Counted from the first letter of the stretch, positions 54,246 to 63,016 are shown. The stretch is 64,000 nt of DNA from Burkholderia ubonensis (GCF_902833085.1 NZ_CADFEB010000002.1:434001-498000), one strand, 5' to 3'. Numbers and translations: made by a program. Notes: a model not told the origin generated them from the sequence alone.

Positions 54246-55457
54246 TCAACGAACGGCGTTCGTCGCGAGCGAGGCGCGCCGACGCTGCACGACCTGCAGC
54301 GCGACGAGCGCGAGCCCGGCGAGCGCGATCAGCGCGCCGGCCACCGGCACCGCCGCATAGCCGAACCCGCCCGAGATCGCCGCGCCGCCGGCCGCCGCGC
54401 CGAGCGCATTGCCGAGGTTGAACGCGCCGACGTTGACCGACGACGCGAGCCCCGGCGCTTCGGACGCGGCGCGCATCACGCGCATCTGCAGCGGCGGCAC
54501 GACCGCGAACGTCGCGACGCCCCACACGAGCAGCGCGACCGCCGCGCCCGCCTGTGTCGCGGCGAGCGCCGGGAACGCGAGCATCACGGCGATCAGCAGC
54601 AACAGGAAGCCGATCAGGCTGCCGTCGAGCGAGCGGTCCGCAAGCCGGCCGCCCGCGAGGTTGCCGATCGAGAAGCCGATGCCGATCAGCACCAGCATCG
54701 CGGTCACGAAGCCGGGCGTCGCGCCCGTCAGGTTCGCGAGCGTCGGCGCGACATAGGTATACAGCGTGAACATCGCGCCGGCGCCGAGCACCGTCGTCGC
54801 GAGCGCGCCGAGCACGACCGGGCGCGTGAGCACCGCGAGTTCGGCGCGCAGGTTCGGCATCTTGCCGGCCTCACCCCTGGGCAGCGCGGCGAACAGGCCC
54901 GCGATCGCGATCAGGCCGAGGCCCGCGGTCGCCGCGAACGACATCCGCCAGCCGATCGCGTGGCCGAGCCACGTCGCGGCCGGCACGCCGCCGACGTTCG
55001 CGATCGTGAGGCCCATGAACATCGTCGCGACCGCGCTCGCCTGCTTTTCGCGCGGCACGAGGCTCGCGGCGACCACCGAGCCGAGCCCGAAGAACGCGCC
55101 GTGATTCAGGCTCGTGACGAGTCGCGCGAGCAGCAGCGTCGTGTAGTTCGGCGCGAGCGCCGACAGCAGGTTGCCGATCGTGAAGATGCTCATCAGCGCG
55201 ATCAGCGCGGCGCGCCGCGGCCAGCGCGCGAGCAGCAGCGTCATCAGCGGTGCGCCGGCCATCACGCCGATCGCATACGCGCTGATCAGCATGCCGGCGG
55301 TCGGGATCGACACGTGGACGCCGTCGGCGATCACGGGCAGCAGGCCCATCGGCGAAAACTCGGTGGTGCCGATGCCGAACGCGCCGGCGGCGAGTGCGAA
55401 GAGCGGCAGCGCGGCGCTGCCGCCCGTGCGTGACGCAGGGGAGGTCGGGTGGTTCAC
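54246..55457 (-). CDS. MFS transporter (AraJ/YdhP-like efflux)
   Basis: A 403-residue, 12-helix major facilitator. The start FALAAGAFGIGTTEFSPMGL and LARWPRRAALIALMSIF are typical of the AraJ/YdhP group of putative sugar or drug exporters. The start is GTG at 55457, eight bases after AGGAG on the minus strand. It converges with the porin gene, 33 bp between stops. Substrate not predictable. Confidence 0.9.
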   Translation of the reverse strand: MNHPTSPASRTGGSAALPLFALAAGAFGIGTTEFSPMGLLPVIADGVHVSIPTAGMLISAYAIGVMAGAPLMTLLLARWPRRAALIALMSIFTIGNLLSALAPNYTTLLLARLVTSLNHGAFFGLGSVVAASLVPREKQASAVATMFMGLTIANVGGVPAATWLGHAIGWRMSFAATAGLGLIAIAGLFAALPRGEAGKMPNLRAELAVLTRPVVLGALATTVLGAGAMFTLYTYVAPTLANLTGATPGFVTAMLVLIGIGFSIGNLAGGRLADRSLDGSLIGFLLLLIAVMLAFPALAATQAGAAVALLVWGVATFAVVPPLQMRVMRAASEAPGLASSVNVGAFNLGNALGAAAGGAAISGGFGYAAVPVAGALIALAGLALVALQVVQRRRASLATNAVR

Positions 55458-55631
55458 GTAAGGGGCTCCTGGGTGCGGGCGGCAGCGGGGGTGGGCATAG
55501 CCTGATCCGGCCGGTCGTTTGATGGCAAGACGCAGTGTGCGCGCTTTACTTTTGCGGAAAAAGCCGCGATCGATCGAAATTATTTTGATTTTGAATCAAC
55601 AATGAAAGCCGGGTCCCGCGTCCGCGCCCGT

Positions 55632-55668
55632 AAAAAAGCCTCGGAAACGGGCGGACCGTGACCGAGGC
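55632..55668 (-). terminator. Orphan minus-strand terminator in the 900-bp intergenic region
   Basis: On the minus strand GCCTCGG and CCGAGGC form a stem around a GC-rich loop that can extend it, followed by six T (A at 55632-55637). No protein gene ends here, so it most likely ends a short untranslated transcript. Confidence 0.7.
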
Positions 55669-55705
55669 GTCAAGGCATCCTCTCATAGGCACGAGGAATG
55701 GATGC
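55632..55705 (-). ncRNA. Candidate small RNA
   Basis: On the minus strand a TATACT -10 box (55712-55717) lies 17 bp after TTTCAA (55735-55740), a weak -35 match. A transcript from about 55705 would be about 74 nt, contain a GCATCC...GGATGC hairpin, and end at the terminator at 55632-55668. The terminator is otherwise unexplained and no coding frame ends there. The surroundings are lower in GC than the rest of the region. No known family was recognised. Confidence 0.4.
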
Positions 55706-55776
55706 GCGCGCAGTATATTTCGAGATATAACAATTTGAAATAGCGCGCGGTGACTGATTTTCGAGGGATATTTCAA

Positions 55777-55944
55777 ATGTCCGACAATCAGGTTGCCGGC
55801 GTCGTGAAACTGAAAAGCGGCCGATATCGCGGTGGCCGCCGGCAGAGCGGATCGATCCGCGTCGGGTACTTTCCGGATGATCGGGCCGGATGCCGCCAAC
55901 ACGGCATGCGACGCGCCCGCCGCGCCTGCGCGTTTCGTTTTTGA
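55777..55944 (+). CDS. Possible 55-residue basic protein, doubtful
   Basis: GAGGGA lies nine bases before an ATG that opens a 55-codon frame (starts MSDNQVAGVVKLKSGRYRGG). The first half is protein-like, the second half is Arg/Ala-rich like a shadow frame. No family recognised. The rest of 55458-56361, apart from the candidate RNA and the inverted repeat at 56101-56145, holds nothing I can assign. Confidence 0.25.
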   Translation: MSDNQVAGVVKLKSGRYRGGRRQSGSIRVGYFPDDRAGCRQHGMRRARRACAFRF

Positions 55945-56100
55945 AACATTTCGGCGGCGCAATGGGCGGCTGGCCATATTGCGCCGAACCGTAAGAAAAA
56001 TGTCGGCTTGGCGCGGTGCGTGGCCGGGAGGGACGAACGCGCGACGCTGACGGCAGCACGCTGTTTTTCGCCTCGTTCGAGCGTGCGCCTGTTTCATCCC

Positions 56101-56145
56101 CGCAACCGATCGTAAGGGCCGCCTGCGCACGGCGGCTCGGTTGCG
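56101..56145. repeat. Strong imperfect inverted repeat (stem-loop)
   Basis: CGCAACCGA (56101-56109) pairs with TCGGTTGCG (56137-56145), and inside it GCCGCC (56118-56123) pairs with GGCGGC (56131-56136) around a seven-base loop, leaving an eight-base internal bulge on one side. No T-run follows on either strand, so it is not a normal terminator; it may be part of the leader of the small gene at 56362. Confidence 0.5.
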
Positions 56146-56361
56146 CGTCCACGGCGCATGCGGCGTGCGGTTGCCGACCGGTGGCATGGAACCTGCTACA
56201 TCATCGAGCGTAAAGAGAAGGATTGAACGGAGGACCGCAACGGATCGACATCCCGGCGACGACAGGCTTCCGGCGACGCGCACGCGGAGGCAGGCGAACG
56301 ATGGGCGCGAATATCAACGAGGTGCCATCGGAACGGCCATCCGGCCGGTGGGAGAAAGGCA

Positions 56362-56499
56362 ATGAGGGATTTCGTGGTCGCAGTGCTGTGGCTTGGCCCG
56401 CTGTCGGTGCTGCTTTACCTGTCGGACGTCGACGTCCGGCAGGTCGTTGCGCAGATCCCGGACTACCTGCGGCATCTGGTGGCGATGTTCTTCAGCTGA
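56362..56499 (+). CDS. Small (45-residue) membrane protein
   Basis: ATG at 56362 preceded by GGGAGAAAGGCA encodes 45 residues: MRDFVVAVLWLGPLSVLLYL forms one hydrophobic helix, then a soluble amphipathic part (DVRQVVAQIPDYLRHLVAMF) ending FFS. The composition is unlike the Arg-rich shadow frames and the ribosome site is reasonable. No family recognised. It converges with the LysR gene, 37 bp between stops. Confidence 0.5.
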   Translation: MRDFVVAVLWLGPLSVLLYLSDVDVRQVVAQIPDYLRHLVAMFFS

Positions 56500-56536
56500 C
56501 GAAGGCCGGGACGTATCGGCCGCGGCATCGTCGCGT

Positions 56537-57436
56537 TCACGCGCCGGCCGTCGCGTGCAGCGCCGCGAGGAACTGCCGCACGACCGGCGAGACCGCGTGG
56601 CCGTCGTACACGAATTCGACGTCGAAGCGTTCGGCGAGCGTGTCGAGCGCGACCAGCCGCACGGTGCCCGGACACGACGGCGCCGCGCTCTCCGGCACGA
56701 ACGCGCAGCCCATCCCGGCCGCGACGAGCCCGATCAGCGTCGGGACGTCGCTGCCGACCTGCGCGATCCGCGGCGTGAAGCCCGCCCGCCGGCACTGTTC
56801 GATCAGGAACCGGTGGTGTGCGGCGGACCGTTGCGGATCGAACCAGACGAACGGCGCGTCGGCGAGTTCGGTCAGCCGGGCCGGCGCGCGCACGCGGCGG
56901 CTCGGCGTGGACGGCATCGCGAGCACGAACCGGTCGCTCAGCAGCCGCACGCCCGCGAGCTGCGCTGCTTCGTCCCGGCGCCACGCCATGATCCCGCCGT
57001 CGAGCTCGCCGCGCGCGATCGCGGCCGCCTGTTCGGCCGACAGCATCGGCGCGATCGACAGCTTCACGTGCGGGCATGCATCCCGGAACGCCTTGAGCAC
57101 GTTCGACACCACCGGCAGCGGCAAATAGTTCGGCAGCACGCCGAGCCGCAGCTCGCCGAGTTCGCCGGCCGCGCAGCGCAGCGCGCGTTCGCGGCTGTCG
57201 CGCAGGTCGGCGAGCAGGCGCGTCGCATCCCGCAGGAAGCTCGCACCGGCCGCCGTGAGCGCGACGCCGGTCGCGCGGCGGACCAGCAGCGGGGTGCCGA
57301 TCGCGTCCTCGAGCTCGCGGATCTGCCGGGACAGCGCGGGCTGCACGATCCCGATCGCGCGGGCGCCCGCCATCACGCTGCCGGCTTCCGCGACCGCGAC
57401 GAAGTAGCGGAGATGGCGTAATTCGACTTGTCGCAT
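56537..57436 (-). CDS. LysR family regulator, divergent from the serine/threonine dehydratase gene
   Basis: A 299-residue LTTR starting at ATG 57436 with VELRHLRYFVAVAEAGSVMA and RAIGIVQPALSRQIRELEDA; the effector domain starts near residue 88 (GELRLGVLPNYLPLPVVSNV). The open frame extends 24 codons upstream without homology. The divergent dehydratase gene 128 bp away is the likely target. Confidence 0.93.
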   Translation of the reverse strand: MRQVELRHLRYFVAVAEAGSVMAGARAIGIVQPALSRQIRELEDAIGTPLLVRRATGVALTAAGASFLRDATRLLADLRDSRERALRCAAGELGELRLGVLPNYLPLPVVSNVLKAFRDACPHVKLSIAPMLSAEQAAAIARGELDGGIMAWRRDEAAQLAGVRLLSDRFVLAMPSTPSRRVRAPARLTELADAPFVWFDPQRSAAHHRFLIEQCRRAGFTPRIAQVGSDVPTLIGLVAAGMGCAFVPESAAPSCPGTVRLVALDTLAERFDVEFVYDGHAVSPVVRQFLAALHATAGA

Positions 57437-57563
57437 GCGGCTCCTGTCCGTCGATGAAGATATGCCTGCGAAGCATAGCAGCCGGCATTCGATGGTATTG
57501 GAAAGCATGACGTGCGCGGCGTAGCATGAACGGCGTCATTTCATCCGTGTGCGCCTCATTCCC

Positions 57564-58517
57564 ATGCCGCTTCATATCCAGACCCCCTATCTTCGTTCGC
57601 AGGCCGCATCCCGCCGGCTCGGCAAGGACGTGCTGCTCAAGATCGAGGCGATGCAGCCGTCCGGCTCGTTCAAGCTGCGCGGCGTCGGCGCGGTCTGCGA
57701 CGCGCGGCGCGCCGCCGGCGCCCGGCGGTTCGTGTCGTCGTCGGGCGGCAACGCGGGCATCGCGGTGGCGTATGCGGGCCGCGAACTCGGCGTGCCCGTG
57801 CTCGTGGTGGTGCCGGAAAGCACGTCTGCGCGCGCACGCGAGCTGATCCGCGTCGAAGGCGCGGAGCTGGTCGTGCATGGCGCATCCTGGGCGGAGGCGA
57901 ATGCGTACGCGCAGTCCGTGCTCGGCCCGCACGACGCGTTCGTGCACCCGTTCGACGATCCGGTGCTGTGGCAGGGCCACGCGACGATGATCGACGAGAT
58001 GGCGGCGGCGGGGCCGAAGCCCGATGCGGTCGTGCTGGCGGTCGGCGGCGGCGGGCTGCTGTGCGGCGTGCTCGAGGGGCTCGCGCGCAACGGCTGGCGC
58101 GACGTGCCGGTCGTCGCGGTGGAGACCGAAGGCGCGGACTGCTATGCGCGCTCGGTTGCGCTGGGGCGGCCCGTCGAATTGGCGGCAATCACCAGCGTCG
58201 CGACGTCGCTCGGCGCGAAGCGGCCGTGCGACGCCGCGCTCGAGTGGGCGACGCGGCACGCGATCGACACCGTCGTCGTGTCCGATGCGGCAGCGGTGGC
58301 CGCGTCGCTGCGGTTCCTCGACGAGCACCGGATCGTGGTGGAGCCGGCGTGCGGGGCCGCGCTGGCCGCGCTCGACATGACGACGCCCGCGCTGGCCGCC
58401 GCGTCGCGCATCGCGGTGATCGTCTGCGGCGGGGTGACGGCGACGGTCGAGCACCTGCACGCGTTGAACAGCCGCGGCGATGACGGGCGGGGGCGCGAAA
58501 CGGAAAGGGGGCGGTGA
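57564..58517 (+). CDS. PLP-dependent serine/threonine dehydratase
   Basis: A 317-residue fold-type II PLP enzyme deaminating L-serine and/or L-threonine to the 2-oxo acid and ammonia. The PLP lysine is in MQPSGSFKLRGVGA near residue 37, the substrate/cofactor loop is SSGGNAG near 62, and the phosphate cradle GGGGLLCG near 165. It lacks the C-terminal ACT domain of biosynthetic IlvA, so it resembles catabolic TdcB/SDS-type enzymes. I use the ATG at 57564 (MPLHIQTPYLRS); a GTG five codons earlier is open. The divergent LysR gene probably controls it. Confidence 0.9.
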   Translation: MPLHIQTPYLRSQAASRRLGKDVLLKIEAMQPSGSFKLRGVGAVCDARRAAGARRFVSSSGGNAGIAVAYAGRELGVPVLVVVPESTSARARELIRVEGAELVVHGASWAEANAYAQSVLGPHDAFVHPFDDPVLWQGHATMIDEMAAAGPKPDAVVLAVGGGGLLCGVLEGLARNGWRDVPVVAVETEGADCYARSVALGRPVELAAITSVATSLGAKRPCDAALEWATRHAIDTVVVSDAAAVAASLRFLDEHRIVVEPACGAALAALDMTTPALAAASRIAVIVCGGVTATVEHLHALNSRGDDGRGRETERGR

Positions 58518-58577
58518 CGGGCGTTTGCGTGACGCCGCGCCGCGCGAGCGGCGGCGCGGGCGTCGACCGGACGTGAT

Positions 58578-59693
58578 TCAGCTTGCGCGGCGCGCGACTG
58601 ACGATACCGGCGCAGCGGCCTCGATGGTCGTGACGGGCGAGGGCGCGGGCGCCTTGTCGGCCGGCGTGGTCGAGACCGGTGCGGGGACGGGGGCCTGAGC
58701 GGGCGCCGAGGCGGGCGCGGACGCAGGGGCAGCAGCCGATGCCGGAGCCGGCGTGGACGCCGGTGCAGCCGCGGATGCCGGAGCCGGCGCGGCCGCTGGT
58801 GCGGAAGCCGGCTTGGACGCAGACGTGGCCGCCGATGCGGAAGCGGAGGCCGACGCGGAAACCGGAGCCGACGCGGGCGAGCCGGCAGAGGCCGGCGCGA
58901 CTGCCGAAGCCGCCGCGGCCGCCGCACCGGATGCCTGTCCCGGAGCGGACGCCCGCACCGCCGGAACCGCCGCCGCGGAACCCGGCGCGCCGGACGCCGG
59001 CACGGCAGCGGACGCGGGCACCGGCGGCGCGGCCGGCGTCGGCACGGCCGGCGTCGTCATCTTGATCGGTTCGCCCTGCGGCGTCGGCGCGGGCTCGGGC
59101 AGCGGCGCGACGTGCTCCTTCTCCGCGGCCTTGACGGTCGCGCGGTCGCGGCGGGTCGGATCGACCTTCAGGAAATGGTCGACGAGATTGAAGAAGCGCT
59201 CGTAGAACACGCCGGCCGGAATCGTCTCGCTCGCGGTCTTCACGAGCGCGTCGTCGCTCGAGCCGATCGGCAGCGACAGCGAGCCGAACACGCTGAGGCC
59301 GACGCTCGCCGACGTGTTGGACTTCTTGAGCGTGTAGCGGTCCTGCACCGCATTCACGTACGCGATGCTCGACGTGCCGTCCGCGTTCGCGTCCGCGCAC
59401 ACGACGTGAAACTCGATCACGACGTGCATGTCGTTGCTGGGCTGGAAATTCTTGCTGCCGTCGATCGCGTCGGAGCGGGATGACGACGCGACATAGCCCT
59501 GGCTCAGCAGCGCGCGGCGCGCGGCTTCGCAGGTCGCGTCGGATTTCGCGTGAAACGTGTGCGAGTACGGGCTGCTTGTCACGTCGAACTGCTCCTGCTG
59601 ATAGATCGGCTTGGGCGGCGACGAGCACGCCGCCAGCACGGTCGCAGCCGCGAGCGCGCACGAAACGGGGAACAGTCGAATTCGGTTGTGCAT
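58578..59693 (-). CDS. DUF2242 family lipoprotein with long Ala/Pro/Ser-rich tail
   Basis: A 371-residue lipoprotein: signal peptide with lipobox LAAC (Cys at about residue 23), then a globular region to about residue 190 (PIYQQEQFDVTSSPYSHTFH, CEAARRALLSQGYV, GVFYERFFNLVDHFLK) that I recognise as DUF2242. The C-terminal half is low complexity, mostly Ala, Pro and Ser in short repeating units (PASAP, ASAAAP), probably an extended surface or peptidoglycan-spanning segment. Function unknown. The ATG at 59693 starts the signal peptide. DNA at 58640-59060 is correspondingly repetitive. Confidence 0.82.
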   Translation of the reverse strand: MHNRIRLFPVSCALAAATVLAACSSPPKPIYQQEQFDVTSSPYSHTFHAKSDATCEAARRALLSQGYVASSSRSDAIDGSKNFQPSNDMHVVIEFHVVCADANADGTSSIAYVNAVQDRYTLKKSNTSASVGLSVFGSLSLPIGSSDDALVKTASETIPAGVFYERFFNLVDHFLKVDPTRRDRATVKAAEKEHVAPLPEPAPTPQGEPIKMTTPAVPTPAAPPVPASAAVPASGAPGSAAAVPAVRASAPGQASGAAAAAASAVAPASAGSPASAPVSASASASASAATSASKPASAPAAAPAPASAAAPASTPAPASAAAPASAPASAPAQAPVPAPVSTTPADKAPAPSPVTTIEAAAPVSSVARRAS

Positions 59694-59867
59694 GGCGTCT
59701 TTCAAAAGGCTCGGCCGGTTGCCGCGCCGGGACTGCGCGCGCATTGCGCGAAGGTCGGATGGTTGCCGGGCGCGCAAGCGCGCGGCCGGCAGAAGCTGTC
59801 AGGCAGGCGCGAGGCAATCTCGCGAGGCCGGGGCGCTATTATAGTTTCGTTTGACGTCGCGCTTGCG

Positions 59868-60758
59868 TCAGCGCCGCGCATCGCGCGCGACCGCGAGCAA
59901 GCGCGCCGTCAGCGGATGCTGCTCGCCGCGCCGCGAGCGGATCGCGTGGATCTCCTCGGTCACGTCGCCGGCGCGCCCGAGCCGCCGCACCCCCCTCAGC
60001 AGTGACGCATCGTTCGCGCCCAGCTCGCTCAACGGAAACACGCCGAGGCCGCGCGCCGCGAACACCGCCATCAGCGCGCTGTCCTCGAATTCGCCGGCGA
60101 TGCGCGGCACGATGCGTTCCGCCTCCAGCCAGCGGTCGAGCCGCTCGCGCAGCGCGGAATGCGCGGTCGGCAGCAACAGCGGCAACTCGGCGAGGCACTG
60201 TGGAAAGCGCTGGCGCGCGGCCTGCGTGACGAGCGCCGCGGGGCCGTACCAGTCGACCGGCGACGCGACGAGCCGCTCGCTCGTCACCCGCAGGTTCGCG
60301 TTGGGCGGCGCGCCCTGGCCGGCGAGCACCAGGTCGAGATGGTGCAGCGCGAGCTCCGCGAGCAGCGCGTCGTGCTCGCCCTCGTGGCACAGGAGCCGCA
60401 GCGCGGGCGTGTCGAGCACCGGCGCGAGTATCGCGTGCGCGGCCAGCTTCGAGATGCCGTCCGACAGGCCGACCGCGAGCCGCACCGTCGGCTGGCTCGC
60501 GGCGGCGCGCACCTCGTCGGGAATCCGCCGTCCGAGCTCGAAGATCGCCTCCGCGCGCGCGAACGCCGCGCGGCCGGCGTCGGTCATCGCGACGCCGCGT
60601 CCCGCCGGCCCCAGCAGCTGATGGCCGAGCGACTTCTCCAGCTCGCGCACCTGCGCGCTGATCGTCTGCACCGCCATGTCGAGCCGTTCGGCCGCGCGCG
60701 CGAAGCCGCCTTCCTTCACGACGACCCAGAAGTAGTACAGATGTCGAAAATTCAGCAT
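59868..60758 (-). CDS. nhaR: LysR family regulator NhaR-like
   Basis: A 296-residue LTTR beginning MLNFRHLYYFWVVVKEGGFA, the NhaR signature start, then DMAVQTISAQVRELEKSLGH and the effector domain TVRLAVGLSDGISKLAAHAI, again NhaR-like. In enterobacteria NhaR activates the sodium/proton antiporter gene nhaA; here the divergent neighbour is a TerC-family gene about 109 bp away, so the target set may differ. ATG 60758 chosen over 60788 because the conserved sequence starts there. Confidence 0.85.
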   Translation of the reverse strand: MLNFRHLYYFWVVVKEGGFARAAERLDMAVQTISAQVRELEKSLGHQLLGPAGRGVAMTDAGRAAFARAEAIFELGRRIPDEVRAAASQPTVRLAVGLSDGISKLAAHAILAPVLDTPALRLLCHEGEHDALLAELALHHLDLVLAGQGAPPNANLRVTSERLVASPVDWYGPAALVTQAARQRFPQCLAELPLLLPTAHSALRERLDRWLEAERIVPRIAGEFEDSALMAVFAARGLGVFPLSELGANDASLLRGVRRLGRAGDVTEEIHAIRSRRGEQHPLTARLLAVARDARR

Positions 60759-60866
60759 CGGATCGATATATCGAAAAAACCGAACCAAAGATCAGATTGT
60801 CGCTGATTTTTCCGAATTTCGCGGATGCCGATAATCGGGTTTTCCACCTTCGTTTTCCCGAACCTC

Positions 60867-61619
60867 ATGGACTATCTGCTGACGCTTGCCGCCGATCCCG
60901 CCGTCTGGGCCGCGCTCCTGACGCTCGTCGTGATGGAAGTCGTGCTCGGCATCGACAACCTGATCTTCATCTCGATCCTCAGCAACAAGCTGCCCGAAGC
61001 GCAGCGCGCCCGCACGCAGCGGCTCGGCATCGGCCTTGCGCTCGTGATGCGGCTCGCGCTGCTCGGCACCGTCGCGTGGATCGCGCGCCTGACCGAGCCG
61101 GTGTTCTCGCTGTTCGACCATGCGTACTCGTGGCGCGACATGATCCTGCTGGCGGGCGGCCTGTTCCTCGTCTGGAAGGCGACCACCGAGATCCATCATC
61201 ACGTGTCGCGCGACGGCGGCGCCGGCGCGTCGAACGGCGCGCCCGGCCTGACGATGTGGGCGGCGGTCGGCCAGATCCTGATGCTCGACATCGTGTTCTC
61301 GATCGACAGCATCGTGACCGCGATCGGCATGACCGAGCACATCCCGATCATGTTCGTCGCGGTGATCGCCGCCGTGACCGTGATGCTGTTCGCCGCGCAG
61401 CCGCTCGCGCGCTTCATCGACCGCAACCCGACGATCGTGATGCTCGCGCTGTCGTTCCTCGTCGTGATCGGCATGACGCTGATCGCCGAAGGCTTCGGCT
61501 CGCACGTGCCGAAGGGCTACATCTACGCGGCAATGGCGTTCTCGGCGTTCGTCGAGGGCATGAACATGCTGGCGCGGCGCGCGAAGGCGAAGCGTGCGGC
61601 GCAGGCGTCCGGGCACTGA
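60867..61619 (+). CDS. TerC family integral membrane protein
   Basis: A 250-residue protein with about seven to eight helices. The family motifs with membrane-embedded acidic residues are present: [18 protein letters not shown] near residue 22 and [16 protein letters not shown] near residue 140. TerC/Alx/YoaE proteins export manganese or affect tellurite tolerance and metal loading of secreted proteins. The ATG at 60867 ([14 protein letters not shown]) matches the family start; the ATG at 60825 adds an unlikely extension. It is divergent from the NhaR-like gene. Confidence 0.9.
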   Translation: MDYLLTLAADPAVWAALLTLVVMEVVLGIDNLIFISILSNKLPEAQRARTQRLGIGLALVMRLALLGTVAWIARLTEPVFSLFDHAYSWRDMILLAGGLFLVWKATTEIHHHVSRDGGAGASNGAPGLTMWAAVGQILMLDIVFSIDSIVTAIGMTEHIPIMFVAVIAAVTVMLFAAQPLARFIDRNPTIVMLALSFLVVIGMTLIAEGFGSHVPKGYIYAAMAFSAFVEGMNMLARRAKAKRAAQASGH

Positions 61620-61668
61620 ACGCGCGGCGCCATCCCGATTCCTCACCCGTCCGACAAGGAGACCCATC

Positions 61669-61950
61669 ATGAAATGCCCGGTCTGCAAGACTCCCGACCT
61701 GCTGATTGCCGAACGTCAGTCGATCGAGATCGACTATTGCCCCGCATGCCGCGGCGTGTGGCTCGATCGCGGCGAGCTCGACAAGCTGATCACGCGCGGC
61801 GTCGACGACGCGCCCGCGCATCGCGACGCACGCGCGCAGCGCGACCACGACGACGCGTGGGGCCGCGACCGGCGAGCGCGCGACGACGACCGCCGCCACG
61901 AGCCGCACCGCCGCAAGAAATCGGTGTTCGACATCTTCGATTTCGATTGA
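61669..61950 (+). CDS. zf-TFIIB-type zinc-ribbon protein
   Basis: A 93-residue protein with a zinc ribbon at the N-terminus: MKCPVCKTPDLLIAE and YCPACRGVWLDRGELDKL provide two CxxC pairs, followed by a charged Asp/Arg/His-rich linker and a short conserved end, KKSVFDIFDFD. AAGGAGACCC precedes the ATG at 61669. Small proteins of this kind are common in proteobacteria; their role is unknown. It lies 49 bp after terC on the same strand and may be co-transcribed. Confidence 0.88.
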   Translation: MKCPVCKTPDLLIAERQSIEIDYCPACRGVWLDRGELDKLITRGVDDAPAHRDARAQRDHDDAWGRDRRARDDDRRHEPHRRKKSVFDIFDFD

Positions 61951-61977
61951 GCGCGCGCCGGCCCGCGATGAAAAGTT

Positions 61978-62006
61978 GCCCCGTCAGGCCGTGTGCCTGA
62001 CGGGGC
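61978..62006. terminator. Bidirectional hairpin between the zinc-ribbon and Hsp20 genes
   Basis: GCCCCGTCAGGC and GCCTGACGGGGC form a perfect 12-bp stem with a five-base loop. On the minus strand it is followed by AACTTTTC, so it can end Hsp20 transcripts; on the plus strand it follows the zinc-ribbon gene but lacks a T-run. Confidence 0.7.
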
Positions 62007-62031
62007 ATGTCACATGCGTGCTGCTACGGCG

Positions 62032-62451
62032 TCACGCGTTGCCGGCCGCGACCTCGATGCGGCGCGGCTGCGCCGCTTCGCGCCGCGGGATCGTCAGCGT
62101 CAGCACGCCGTCGCGCAGGTTCGCGACGATGTTCGACGTATCGAGATCCGGGCTCAGCGTGAACGCGCGCGCAAAACGCGGCGCACGCAGTTCGGCGTGC
62201 CGGACCCGCAGCTCGGCGGGCAGGTCGATGTGCACCTGCGCGTCGATCGACAGCGTGTTGTCATGCACCTTCACGTCGAGGTTTTCGCGCGGCACGCCGG
62301 GCAGGTCCGCGCGCAGCGTGACGCCGTGGCGGTCCTCGACGATGTCGACGGCCGGCGCGATCGCGGGCGCACGCGCGGCCGCGGCCGTGGCAGCGGCGCC
62401 GGGTTGGACGTTGGCCGATTGACGTTCGGCGACTGGCTGGCTGATGTTCAT
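62032..62451 (-). CDS. Small heat-shock protein (Hsp20/IbpA class), second copy
   Basis: A 139-residue ATP-independent holdase. An N-terminal region rich in Ala precedes the alpha-crystallin domain (about residues 35-130): VDIVEDRHGVTLRADLPGVP, VHDNTLSIDA and LRDGVLTLTIPRREAAQPRR, including the conserved LxLxIP-like strand. There is no C-terminal IxI tail beyond IEV. It ends 16 bp after the upstream Hsp20 gene, so the pair is an operon; paired sHSPs often form hetero-oligomers. Confidence 0.9.
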   Translation of the reverse strand: MNISQPVAERQSANVQPGAAATAAAARAPAIAPAVDIVEDRHGVTLRADLPGVPRENLDVKVHDNTLSIDAQVHIDLPAELRVRHAELRAPRFARAFTLSPDLDTSNIVANLRDGVLTLTIPRREAAQPRRIEVAAGNA

Positions 62452-62467
62452 GTCGTTCTCCTCTTGA

Positions 62468-62908
62468 TCAGTGGACCGCGATCGCGCGCGGCTTCGACGT
62501 TTCGCGCCGGCCGATGCGGATCAGCAGGCAGCCGTTCTCGTAGCGCGCGCTCACGTTGTCGGGATCGGCGTTGCGCGGCAGCTCGACGACGCGGCGGAAC
62601 GCGCCGTGGAAGCGCTCCTGCGCATACGTGCGCACGTCGTCGCCGTCGTTGCGCGGCGCCGGCTTGCGTTCGCCGCCGATCGTCAGCAGATCCTTGTCGA
62701 TCGACACGGCGAAGTCCGCCGCGGCCATGCCCGGCGCGAACACGACGATCTCGATCGCATCGTCGGTCGCGCCGACGTTGAGCGCGGGGAACGCGCCTTG
62801 CCGCGCCGCGCGGATGCTCGCCGGCGATTCGCCGAACAGGTCCGTCATCTGGCGCTGCATGCGGGCCAGCTCGTTGAAGATGTCGGTGCCGAATGGGAAA
62901 CCGTTCAT
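62468..62908 (-). CDS. Small heat-shock protein (Hsp20/IbpA class), first copy
   Basis: A 146-residue class A sHSP. The N-terminal MNGFPFGTDIFNELARMQRQ with DLFGESP is typical, and the alpha-crystallin domain covers about residues 40-138 (ALNVGATDDAIEIVVFAPGM, VSIDKDLLTIGGERK, FHGAFRRVVELP, YENGCLLIRIGRRE). It binds unfolding proteins under heat or oxidative stress. A sigma-32-like promoter lies about 80-108 bp upstream. Confidence 0.92.
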   Translation of the reverse strand: MNGFPFGTDIFNELARMQRQMTDLFGESPASIRAARQGAFPALNVGATDDAIEIVVFAPGMAAADFAVSIDKDLLTIGGERKPAPRNDGDDVRTYAQERFHGAFRRVVELPRNADPDNVSARYENGCLLIRIGRRETSKPRAIAVH

Positions 62909-62988
62909 ACGCGTGTCCTCCGTAACAGACGGGCTTCATGCCATCGAAATGCGCAGCGCATGGTGCGCGGCTGCGCTCACGGCACGTA

Positions 62989-63016
62989 ATTAGTGGCCGC
63001 CGCCGCGCATTTCAAG
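62989..63016 (-). promoter_or_regulatory. Sigma-32-like heat-shock promoter for the Hsp20 pair
   Basis: On the minus strand CTTGAAA (63010-63016) is a perfect heat-shock -35 box. CCACTAAT lies 13 bp further on (62989-62996), a partial match to the CCCCAT -10 element at correct spacing. It precedes the two small heat-shock genes. Confidence 0.55.

Noticed and set aside
55546-56283. 245-codon minus-strand frame in the intergenic region
   Set aside because: It crosses the strong minus-strand terminator at 55632-55668, has irregular composition and no homology that I recognise.
58640-59060. Repeat array in the DNA as a separate mobile or regulatory element
   Set aside because: The periodicity comes from Ala/Pro/Ser codons of the DUF2242 lipoprotein tail.
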